A DNA stretch of 41,599 nucleotides from Herbaspirillum frisingense. Lineage in GTDB: Bacteria; Pseudomonadota; Gammaproteobacteria; Burkholderiales; Burkholderiaceae_D. Below the pieces are notes generated by a model, which did not search any database, was not told the DNA's origin, and saw only the letters and a list, made by a program, of their open reading frames with translations. How positions within the stretch are numbered: position 1 is the stretch's first letter; each line of letters begins with the position of its first letter. Positions 34,569 through 41,599 of the stretch are shown piece by piece. The translations under genes and the position numbers were made by a program. Location of the stretch: NCBI GenBank assembly GCA_009914615.1, contig WNDX01000019.1:1-41599 (forward strand). The letters are read 5' to 3'.

Positions 34569-37500
34569 ATGTCCCAAGAACAACATAACGCCGCACCCAA
34601 GCCTGGCCGTTGGGCGCTGTGCTGGCGGATTGCGCGGGGCACCTATTTTCGCCTGAACCGGGCCAGCCACCATGCGCTCGGCTTCACCCTGAAGCTGCTG
34701 CTGGCGGCTTATTTCATCTTTTGCGCGCTGTTCCTGGTGCTGCGCTATGCGGTGCTGCCGGAAATCGGCCATTACAAGCCCCAAATCGAGCGCATCGTTT
34801 CCAAGCAGATCGGCCGCGCGGTGTCCATCGATGCCATCGACGCCTCCTGGAGCGGGCTGCGCCCGCAGCTGGCGCTGACCAACATCACCGTGCACGACGA
34901 AGCCGGCCAGCCGGCGCTGACGCTGCCGCGCGTATCGACCACCCTGTCCTGGAGCAGCGTGCTGGTGGCCGGGCTGCGCCTGGAAAACCTGACCATCGAG
35001 CAGGCCGACCTGGCGATCCGGCGCGATGCCGCCGGCAAGCTCTACGTGGCCGGCATCCCGGCCCCCACCGGCGGCGACGGCAGCACGCTGGACTGGCTGC
35101 TGTCGCAGCGCGAGATCGTGATCCGCGCCAGCAAGCTGCGCTGGAACGATGAGCTGCGCCACGCGCCCGAGCTGGCCCTGGACGACGTCAGCCTGGTGCT
35201 GCACAACCGCTGGCTGCGTCATCGCCTGGCGCTGCATGCGATCCCGCCGGTGGCGTATGCGGCGCCGCTGGATGTGCGGGCCGATTTCAGCCATCCGGCC
35301 TTCGGCCGCATCTCCGACGTCACGCGCTGGAAGGGCACGCTGTACGCCGATCTGCGGCGCACCGACCTGTCGGTCTGGCGCGTCTATTTCGATTATCCCA
35401 TCCCGATCTCCAGCGGCACCGGTTCGGTGCGCGCCTGGCTGGCGCTGGACCATGCCAAGGTGGCCAACTTCACCGCGGATCTGGGTTTGTCCGACTTTAC
35501 GGCGCAATTGTCCAAACAACTGGAGCCGCTCAGCCTGAAGCGCGTCAACGGCCGCATTTCCGCCAGCGAAAGCCTGGGCGCCACGCCGGAGGACGGCGTC
35601 CCCACCTTTGGCGCCAACGGCCACCAGGTGACGCTGACCGATTTCTCGATCGAGATGCCCGACGGCTTCGTGCTGCCGCCGACTTCGATCACCGAGAGTT
35701 ATGAACCGGCCACGCCGCTCAAGCCCGAGCGCACCAGCGTCAAGGCCACCCGCCTGAACCTGGAAACCCTGTCGCAACTGGCCGCGCGGCTGCCGTTGGC
35801 GCCGTCCCAGCGCAAGCTGCTGGACGATCTGTCGCCGCGCGGCGAGCTGCAGGATTTCACGGTGCAATGGCAGGGCACGTATCCGGAACTGACTTCGTAC
35901 CGCGTGCAGGGCCGCTTCGCCGGTCTCGGCCTGAAGGCGCAGGCGTCGCACGTCGAGCAGCGCAAGACGGCGCTGCAGCAGGCGCCGGCGCAGTGGGCCG
36001 GCTTCCCGGGCTTCCAGAATCTGTCCGGCGAGATCGACGCCAACGAGAAGGGCGGTTCGGTGCGCCTGGATGCGCAGAAGATGGCCGTGGAGCTGCCCGC
36101 CAATCTGTTCTCCGAACCCAGCATGCCTTTCGATAGCCTGAAACTGCAGGCACGCTGGCAATACCAGAAAGACCAGACCCTGCTGTTCGAGCTGGATGAC
36201 ATGCAATTCACCCAGCCCGGCGTGGCCGGCAGCCTGCACGGCAAGCACGTGCTGCCGCTGCAGGGCAAGTCCTCGGGCACGGTCGATCTGGCGGGCGAGA
36301 TCTCGACCTTCGACGTCAAGGCCATCCGCCGCTACCTGCCGCAGTACCTGAGCGAGCCGCTGCGGCGCTGGCTCACCGAAGGCCTGGTGGACGGCACCAT
36401 GAGCGACGTGCATCTGAGCGTGAAGGGCGCGCTGGCCGATTTCCCCTTCCATAATCCCAAACCGGGCGAGAAGCCCAAGGGCCAGTTCCTGGTTAGCGGC
36501 GAGTTCGACGGCCTCAAGCTCAATTACACGCCGGGCCACGTGAACAAGGAAGGCAAGGAGCCCGAATGGCCCTTGCTGGAAGAGGGCCGCGGCAAGTTCA
36601 GTTTCGACCGCGCCAGGCTGGAAGTGAAGGCCGACAGCGCCAGGACGCTGGGCGCCAGGCTGGGGCCGGTGAGCGCGCGCATCGCTGACCTTGAATCGCA
36701 TGAGGCCGTCCTGGAGATCGATGGCGTTGCCACCGGCCCGATGCCGGCCTTCCTGCAATACGTCAACCAGAGCCCGGTGGCGCGCTGGACCGGCAACGTG
36801 ATGGAGCAGGCCAGCGCCAGCGGCGACGCCAGGCTGGAACTGAAATTCCAGATGCCGCTGCATCACGCCATCGAAACCAAGGCGCAGGGCGCATTCGTCT
36901 TCGCCAACAATGATGTCGATCTGATGCCGACCTTGCCGGCGCTGTATCGCACCGCCGGCAAGGTCGAATTCAATGAACGCGGCTTCACCCTCAACGGCGT
37001 GCGCGGCCAGTTCCTGGGCGATGCCGTAGCCATTACCGGCGGCACCCAGCGCGACGGCAGCAGCCAGGTGCGGCTGGATGGCGCGATCAATATCGAGGCG
37101 CTGCGCAAGTTGTACCCGGAAGCTTCACTGCAGCGCCTGCTGGCCCGCCTGTCGGGCGGCACGCGCTACAGCGCCTCGGTGCTGGTGCGCCAGCACCAGC
37201 CGGAAGTGATCGTCGAATCCAGCCTGGCCGGGCTGGGCTCGGACCTGCCGGCGCCGCTGCGCAAGTCGCAGCAGGACGCATTGCCGCTGCGCTTCGAACT
37301 GATGCCCGCGGCCTCGGCCGATCCGCTGATCGAGCGCGAAGACATCAAGGTCTCGCTGGGCCAGAATATCGCGTCGCGCTACCTGCGCGAGCGCGTCGCG
37401 GGCAAGGCCGGCGACTGGCGCGTGGTCAATGGCGGCATCGCCTTCAACCAGCCGGTGCCGGCGCCGTCGTCGGGCCTGAAGCTGGCGCTGGCGGCGGACG

Positions 37501-38867
37501 CCTTCGATCTGGATGCGTGGATGGCCTTCAAGAGCGAAATCGTCGGCAAGGACAGCGCCGGCGCCGCGCCGCAGAGCAAGCTGGGCAGCAGCGAGATCAC
37601 GCAATACCTGGAGCCGGATGTCGTCTCGGCGCGCGTGGGCGAACTGACCCTGACCGGCAAGAAGCTCAACAAGCTGGTGCTGGACGCCACGCACCGCAAG
37701 AACAGCTGGCAGATGAACATCGATTCGCAGCAGGCGGCCGGCACCGTCACCTGGGATGAGCCGGGCGGCAGCCGCGGTCCGGGCAAGGTGACCGCGCGCC
37801 TGTCGTCGCTGATCATCCCCAAGGGCAGCGGCAATGCCGATGCGGCGCAGGCGACCGGCGCCCAGAACGCGGCCGCCGACAACAATGCCCAGATGCCGGC
37901 GCTCGACATCCGCGCCGAGCAGTTTGAGTTGGCCGGCAAGAAGCTGGGCCGCCTGGAGATGGATGCCAACAACGTGGTGACCTCGGTGGGCCGCGAATGG
38001 CGCATCAGCCGCCTGGTGCTGGCCAACGAGGATGCGCAGTTCCGCGCCGCGGGCAACTGGATGGCCTTCGGCAATAGCAACACCTCCAACATCACCTACG
38101 CGCTGGACATCAACGATGCCGGCAAGCTGCTGGAGCGCTTCGGCTATCCGGGCACGATACGCGGCGGCAAGGGCAAGCTGGACGGCGACCTGAGCTGGAA
38201 GGGCTTGCCGTATGCGCTGGACGTGGCGAGTCTGTCGGGGCAGCTGCATGTGGACGTGCATTCGGGGCAATTCCTCAAGGTCGATCCGGGCGCGGCCAAG
38301 CTGCTGGGCGTGCTCAACCTGCAGGCGTTACCGCGCCGGCTGACGCTGGACTTCCGCGACGTCTTCTCGGAAGGCTTCGCGTTCGACAACGTGGTCGGCA
38401 CGGCCGCGATCAACAAGGGCATCGCCAGCACCGACAACCTGAAGATGACCGGTGTGACCGCCTCCGTGCTGATGAACGGTTCGGCCGACATCGCCAAGGA
38501 AACCCAGGACCTGCATGTGGTGGTGATCCCGGAAATCAATCTCGGCACCGCCTCGGTGGTGGCGATGGCAGTCAACCCGGTGGTCGGCGTGGGCACCCTG
38601 CTGGCGCAACTGTTCCTGCGCAATCCGGTGATGAAATCGCTGACCTTCGAGTACAAGGTAACCGGCCCCTGGAGCGAACCCATCGTGGTCAAGCAGGGAC
38701 AGGTATCGCCGGTGGATTCTGAGCGCGCCAGGGAGATGCTGGAGCACGGCCAGGGCGCGCCGGGCACGCCGGCGGTGCCGGCGGCACCGGCCTCGCCTGC
38801 AGCGCCGGCGACTGCGCCGCGCCGTCCGAACCAGGACGTGGGGCCGGCCATCAACTCCGGCGCATGA
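34569..38867 (+). CDS. YhdP-family (TIGR02099) envelope protein, AsmA-like C-terminal region
   Basis: 1432 residues from ATG 34569, larger than E. coli YhdP (1266). One N-terminal membrane anchor lies at about 38-62 (LGFTLKLLLAAYFIFCALFL). The long periplasmic remainder is typical of AsmA-like, bridge-forming proteins that carry phospholipid between membranes. Family landmarks include IDAIDASWSGLRPQLALTNI, LPQYLSEPLRRWLTEGLVDG and FVFDNV-like GFAFDNVVGTAAINKGIAST near the end. A Pro/Ala-rich tail of about 40 residues closes it. The divergent glnE shares the 277-bp intergenic stretch 34292-34568, where no promoter stood out. Confidence 0.93.
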   Translation: MSQEQHNAAPKPGRWALCWRIARGTYFRLNRASHHALGFTLKLLLAAYFIFCALFLVLRYAVLPEIGHYKPQIERIVSKQIGRAVSIDAIDASWSGLRPQLALTNITVHDEAGQPALTLPRVSTTLSWSSVLVAGLRLENLTIEQADLAIRRDAAGKLYVAGIPAPTGGDGSTLDWLLSQREIVIRASKLRWNDELRHAPELALDDVSLVLHNRWLRHRLALHAIPPVAYAAPLDVRADFSHPAFGRISDVTRWKGTLYADLRRTDLSVWRVYFDYPIPISSGTGSVRAWLALDHAKVANFTADLGLSDFTAQLSKQLEPLSLKRVNGRISASESLGATPEDGVPTFGANGHQVTLTDFSIEMPDGFVLPPTSITESYEPATPLKPERTSVKATRLNLETLSQLAARLPLAPSQRKLLDDLSPRGELQDFTVQWQGTYPELTSYRVQGRFAGLGLKAQASHVEQRKTALQQAPAQWAGFPGFQNLSGEIDANEKGGSVRLDAQKMAVELPANLFSEPSMPFDSLKLQARWQYQKDQTLLFELDDMQFTQPGVAGSLHGKHVLPLQGKSSGTVDLAGEISTFDVKAIRRYLPQYLSEPLRRWLTEGLVDGTMSDVHLSVKGALADFPFHNPKPGEKPKGQFLVSGEFDGLKLNYTPGHVNKEGKEPEWPLLEEGRGKFSFDRARLEVKADSARTLGARLGPVSARIADLESHEAVLEIDGVATGPMPAFLQYVNQSPVARWTGNVMEQASASGDARLELKFQMPLHHAIETKAQGAFVFANNDVDLMPTLPALYRTAGKVEFNERGFTLNGVRGQFLGDAVAITGGTQRDGSSQVRLDGAINIEALRKLYPEASLQRLLARLSGGTRYSASVLVRQHQPEVIVESSLAGLGSDLPAPLRKSQQDALPLRFELMPAASADPLIEREDIKVSLGQNIASRYLRERVAGKAGDWRVVNGGIAFNQPVPAPSSGLKLALAADAFDLDAWMAFKSEIVGKDSAGAAPQSKLGSSEITQYLEPDVVSARVGELTLTGKKLNKLVLDATHRKNSWQMNIDSQQAAGTVTWDEPGGSRGPGKVTARLSSLIIPKGSGNADAAQATGAQNAAADNNAQMPALDIRAEQFELAGKKLGRLEMDANNVVTSVGREWRISRLVLANEDAQFRAAGNWMAFGNSNTSNITYALDINDAGKLLERFGYPGTIRGGKGKLDGDLSWKGLPYALDVASLSGQLHVDVHSGQFLKVDPGAAKLLGVLNLQALPRRLTLDFRDVFSEGFAFDNVVGTAAINKGIASTDNLKMTGVTASVLMNGSADIAKETQDLHVVVIPEINLGTASVVAMAVNPVVGVGTLLAQLFLRNPVMKSLTFEYKVTGPWSEPIVVKQGQVSPVDSERAREMLEHGQGAPGTPAVPAAPASPAAPATAPRRPNQDVGPAINSGA

Positions 38868-38973
38868 AGCGCAGCGCAAACTGCCGCAGGTGTCGCCTGC
38901 ACGGCGGCTTGCGCGCGCCTGGCGGTTCTGTGCGATACTTGACGCATCCGGAACATTTTTCACGAGGCTCAAC

Positions 38974-39780
38974 ATGACGCAGGCATTCAAGGCGGCGGCG
39001 ATCCAGATGGTATCGACGCCCGACGTGGAGCAGAACTTCGCCAGCGCCGCGCGTTTGGTGGCGCAGGCGGCGGAGCAGGGCGCCGGCCTGGTGCTGCTCC
39101 CCGAATACTGGCCCATCATGGGCATGCACGAGCGCGACAAGCTCGGCCACGCCGAAACCGACGAAGCCGGCCGCATCCAGGATTTCATGGCGGCATTGGC
39201 GCGCCGGCACAAGCTATGGCTGGTCGGCGGCACGCTGCCGATGGCGGCGGCCAGCGACAACAAGGTGCTCAATACCTCGCTCGTGTATGACCCGCAAGGG
39301 CAGCGCGTGGCGCGCTACGACAAGATCCACCTGTTCAACTTCGTCAAAGGCGAGGAAAACTACGATGAGGCGCGCACCATCGAGTTCGGCACCGAGGTCA
39401 AGACCTTCGAGGCGCCGTTCGGCCGGGTCGGCCTGTCGGTGTGCTATGACCTGCGCTTCCCCGAGCTGTACCGCGCCATGGGCGATTGCACGCTGATCGT
39501 GATGCCGGCCGCCTTTACTTACACCACCGGCAATGCCCACTGGGAAACCCTGTTGCGCGCCCGCGCCATCGAGAACCAGTGCTATGTGCTGGCGTCGGCG
39601 CAGGGCGGCAAGCATGTCAACGGCCGCCGTACCTGGGGCCACAGCATGCTGGTCGATCCGTGGGGGGAAATTGTTTCCGTGTTGCCCGAGGGCGAAGGCC
39701 TTGTGATCGGCGACATCGACCCCCATCGTCTACAATATGTGAGAGAGAGCTTGCCGGCCTTGCGCCACCGCAAGCTTTGA
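38974..39780 (+). CDS. Nitrilase-superfamily amidohydrolase (Nit-type, probable deaminated-glutathione amidase)
   Basis: 268 residues from ATG 38974 (GAGG upstream). The catalytic triad is Glu44 (LLPEYW), Lys117 (RYDKIHLF) and Cys157 (GLSVCYDLRFPELYR). These motifs belong to the Nit1/YbeM branch of the carbon-nitrogen hydrolases, several of which repair deaminated glutathione. Position between the yhdP-type gene (106 bp upstream) and tldD (45 bp downstream) is a familiar betaproteobacterial arrangement. A general omega-amidase role remains possible. Confidence 0.92.
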   Translation: MTQAFKAAAIQMVSTPDVEQNFASAARLVAQAAEQGAGLVLLPEYWPIMGMHERDKLGHAETDEAGRIQDFMAALARRHKLWLVGGTLPMAAASDNKVLNTSLVYDPQGQRVARYDKIHLFNFVKGEENYDEARTIEFGTEVKTFEAPFGRVGLSVCYDLRFPELYRAMGDCTLIVMPAAFTYTTGNAHWETLLRARAIENQCYVLASAQGGKHVNGRRTWGHSMLVDPWGEIVSVLPEGEGLVIGDIDPHRLQYVRESLPALRHRKL

Positions 39781-39825
39781 GGGCGGCTTCCACGCTCCGT
39801 AATTTTTGCCTTCCGACAAGAACTT

Positions 39826-41286
39826 ATGAAATTATTTGAACCGAATATGGGCGCGTTGCAAGTCGCGCGCGACGTGCTACTGACTCCCTTCGGCCTGGAC
39901 GAGTCCAAGCTGATCAAGGCCCTGGGCAGCATGTTCACCCATAAGGTCGATTACGCCGACCTGTACTTCCAGTTCACCAAGAGCGAGGGCTGGAGCCTGG
40001 AAGAGGGCATCGTCAAGACCGGCAGCTTCTCGATCGACCAGGGCGTCGGCGTGCGCGCGGTGTCGGGCGACAAGACGGCGTTTTCCTATTCCGACGAGAT
40101 TTCCGAGAGCGCCCTGCTGGACGCCGCGGCCGCCACGCGCACCATCGCGCGCCAGGGCGCGGGCAAGGTCAAGGTCGCCGGTTCCATGATCCCGGCCGGT
40201 GGCCGCGCGCTGTATCTGCCGCATGATCCGCTGACGTCGCTGGACGCCACCGCCAAGGTGCAGCTGCTGGAGCGCGTCGAGCGCATCGCGCGTGCCAAGG
40301 ATCCGCGCGTCAAGCAGGTCATGGCCAGCCTCTCGGGCGAATACGACGTGGTGCTGGTGGCGCGCGCCGACGGCGTGCTGGCAGCCGACATCCGTCCGCT
40401 GGCGCGCGTCTCGGTGACCGTCATCGCCGAACAGAACGGCCGTCGCGAGATGGGCAGCGGCGGCGGCGGCGGGCGTTACGACTACGCCTACTTCTCCGAC
40501 ACGCTGCTGGAGAAATACGCTTCCGAAGCGGTTGCCACCGCGCTGGTCAACCTGGACTCGCGCCCGGCCCCGGCCGGCCCGATGACCGTGGTGCTCGGCC
40601 CCGGCTGGCCCGGCATCCTGCTGCACGAAGCCATCGGCCACGGTCTGGAAGGCGACTTCAACCGCAAGGGCTCGTCCACCTTCTCCGGGCGCATCGGCCA
40701 GCGCGTCGCCGCCAAGGGCGTCACTGTGGTGGATGACGGCACCATCGCCGATCGCCGCGGTTCGCTCAACATCGACGACGAGGGCAATCCGACCCAGTGC
40801 ACCACGCTGATCGAAGACGGCATCCTGAAGGGTTACATGCAGGACACCATGAATGCCCGCCTGATGAAGACCGGCATCACCGGCAACGCGCGCCGCGAAT
40901 CCTTCGCGCATCTGCCGATGCCGCGCATGACCAACACCTACATGCTGGGCGGCGACAAGGATCCGGGCGAGATCCTGGCCTCGGTCAAGAACGGCCTGTA
41001 TGCGGTCAACTTCGGCGGCGGCCAGGTCGATATCACCAACGGCAAGTTCGTGTTCTCGGCCAGCGAAGCCTACATGATCGAAAACGGCAAGATCACCTAT
41101 CCGGTCAAGGGCGCCACGCTGATCGGCAACGGTCCGGACGTGCTTAACCGTGTCTCGCTGATCGGCAACGACATGCGCCTGGATTCCGGCGTGGGCGTAT
41201 GCGGCAAGGAGGGCCAGAGCGTTCCGGTGGGCGTGGGCCAGCCGACGCTGCGCCTGGATGGCGTGACCGTGGGCGGCACCGCCTGA
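39826..41286 (+). CDS. tldD: Metalloprotease TldD
   Basis: 486 residues, full length. It works with TldE/PmbA as a heterodimeric zinc peptidase that degrades unfolded peptides and matures some modified peptides. The TldD zinc motif HEAIGHGLEGDFNRKG is at residues 267-282, with His267 and His272. A C-terminal GVGQPTLRLDGVTVGGTA closes the protein. No tldE/pmbA gene is in the window; the partner is often unlinked. The IS end begins 25 bp after the stop, so any native terminator has been separated and tldD transcripts would run antisense into the IS. Confidence 0.96.
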   Translation: MKLFEPNMGALQVARDVLLTPFGLDESKLIKALGSMFTHKVDYADLYFQFTKSEGWSLEEGIVKTGSFSIDQGVGVRAVSGDKTAFSYSDEISESALLDAAAATRTIARQGAGKVKVAGSMIPAGGRALYLPHDPLTSLDATAKVQLLERVERIARAKDPRVKQVMASLSGEYDVVLVARADGVLAADIRPLARVSVTVIAEQNGRREMGSGGGGGRYDYAYFSDTLLEKYASEAVATALVNLDSRPAPAGPMTVVLGPGWPGILLHEAIGHGLEGDFNRKGSSTFSGRIGQRVAAKGVTVVDDGTIADRRGSLNIDDEGNPTQCTTLIEDGILKGYMQDTMNARLMKTGITGNARRESFAHLPMPRMTNTYMLGGDKDPGEILASVKNGLYAVNFGGGQVDITNGKFVFSASEAYMIENGKITYPVKGATLIGNGPDVLNRVSLIGNDMRLDSGVGVCGKEGQSVPVGVGQPTLRLDGVTVGGTA

Positions 41287-41311
41287 GTATTTTTGCGCTT
41301 GCGCTGAAAAG

Positions 41312-41348
41312 TGATCTTGCCCCTGATTTACGGACACCTATCTAAGCG
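41312..41348. repeat. Terminal inverted repeat of the right IS copy
   Basis: It begins TGATCTTGCCCCTG and matches the inverted left-edge repeat (246-282) at 31 of 37 positions. It marks the chromosome/IS junction at 41311/41312 and overlaps the orfB stop codon (41342-41344). Confidence 0.85.
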
Positions 41349-41599
41349 ACATTGGCCAGCTCGTACTGCTCTGGGCTGAGGTAGCCCAGGGTCGAGTGCA
41401 GCCGGATCCGATTGTAGTCAACCTCAATGTAGTCAAACACATGAGCCTTGGCCTGCTCCCGTGTGGCGAGGTGTTCACCATGGATGGCCTCGACCTTCAG
41501 ACTGTGGTTCCAACTCTCCATTGCTGCGTTGTCGTAGCAGTTGCCTCTGGCACTCATGCTGGCGATCAAAGCGTATTGCTCCAACAGGGCGCGGTGCTC
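41342..41599 (-). CDS. IS3-family transposase OrfB, C-terminal 85 residues (partial)
   Basis: Frame open from the window edge, starting EHRALLEQYALIASMSARG. The DDE-type core segment NCYDNAAMESWNHSLKVE supplies the third catalytic residue (Glu of AMES). The tail HVFDYIEVDYNRIRLHSTLG, then YLSPEQYE, is the standard rve C-terminus of IS3 integrase-like transposases. Only the C-terminal part is inside the window. No start codon is assigned. Confidence 0.92.
   Translation of the reverse strand, partial: EHRALLEQYALIASMSARGNCYDNAAMESWNHSLKVEAIHGEHLATREQAKAHVFDYIEVDYNRIRLHSTLGYLSPEQYELANVA

Larger units (their letters stand above)
41312..41599 (-). mobile_element. IS3-family insertion sequence, partial (orfB end, cut by window edge)
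   Basis: It carries the 3' end of orfB and the right terminal repeat; the rest is beyond the window. It has the same orientation and, judging from the ends, the same element type as the left-edge copy. The flanking bases at the two junctions (TAAC on the left, AAAG on the right) do not match, so the two ends are not the two sides of one insertion. Confidence 0.85.

Noticed and set aside
1-41599. Composite transposon carrying 41 kb
   Set aside because: The interior is core chromosome (icd, clpA, ileS, gap, glnE) with uniform composition. Same-orientation IS ends at both edges are better explained by assembly limits.

Overview
The window is 41.6 kb of GC-rich chromosome from a betaproteobacterium. 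Protein character (Icd, ClpA, IleS, GlnE, YhdP, TldD) and the mix of genes suggest the Oxalobacteraceae, most likely Herbaspirillum. That placement is recognition by eye; the window has no rRNA gene to test it. No tRNA, rRNA, CRISPR array or prophage was seen. Each edge lies inside a partial IS3-family element. The left edge holds the orfA end and the right edge the orfB end, both reading leftward, with matching terminal inverted repeats. The window may therefore be a complete draft-assembly contig that stops at multicopy IS elements.

Layout. (1) 1-4984: IS end, then icd with the IS only 27 bp before its start codon, a leftward cold-shock gene, and the clpS-clpA pair. (2) 4985-5554: a gene-free stretch holding about 2.6 tandem copies of a 166-bp repeat. 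(3) 5610-13057, minus strand: the housekeeping run ribF-ileS-lspA-coaBC-dut plus an M48-like lipoprotein that has lost its zinc-site residues. (4) 13217-25208, minus strand: a tightly packed 12-gene nitrogen-scavenging operon. (5) 25209-25967: its control region and a second repeat family (115-bp period). (6) 25968-31463: rsmE (minus), then tkt, a GNAT acetyltransferase, gap and an Arg/Ser-rich lipoprotein (plus). (7) 31574-41286: glnE (minus), then yhdP-type, nitrilase-type and tldD genes (plus). (8) IS end.

The most interesting part is the 12-kb operon. In transcription order it encodes allophanate hydrolase (AtzF), a nitrate/sulfonate/taurine-type ABC importer (binding protein, permease, ATPase), a BMP-family ABC importer (binding protein, two permeases, and later its ATPase), a biuret hydrolase (BiuH-like), a paralogous cysteine hydrolase that is plausibly a triuret hydrolase, an AtzH/HpxZ-like DUF3225 protein, and a GntR/FCD regulator as the last gene. 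Together they would import oligo-urea compounds and degrade them stepwise: triuret to carboxybiuret or biuret, biuret to allophanate, and allophanate to ammonia and CO2. Upstream of atzF is a near-consensus sigma-54 -24/-12 element. It is followed at the predicted transcription start by a 30-bp inverted repeat with a GntR/FCD-like core. This suggests nitrogen-limitation activation combined with substrate-responsive repression. The individual enzyme families are known. The full gene set with two importers, AtzH without AtzE, and this promoter-operator arrangement is the part worth testing.
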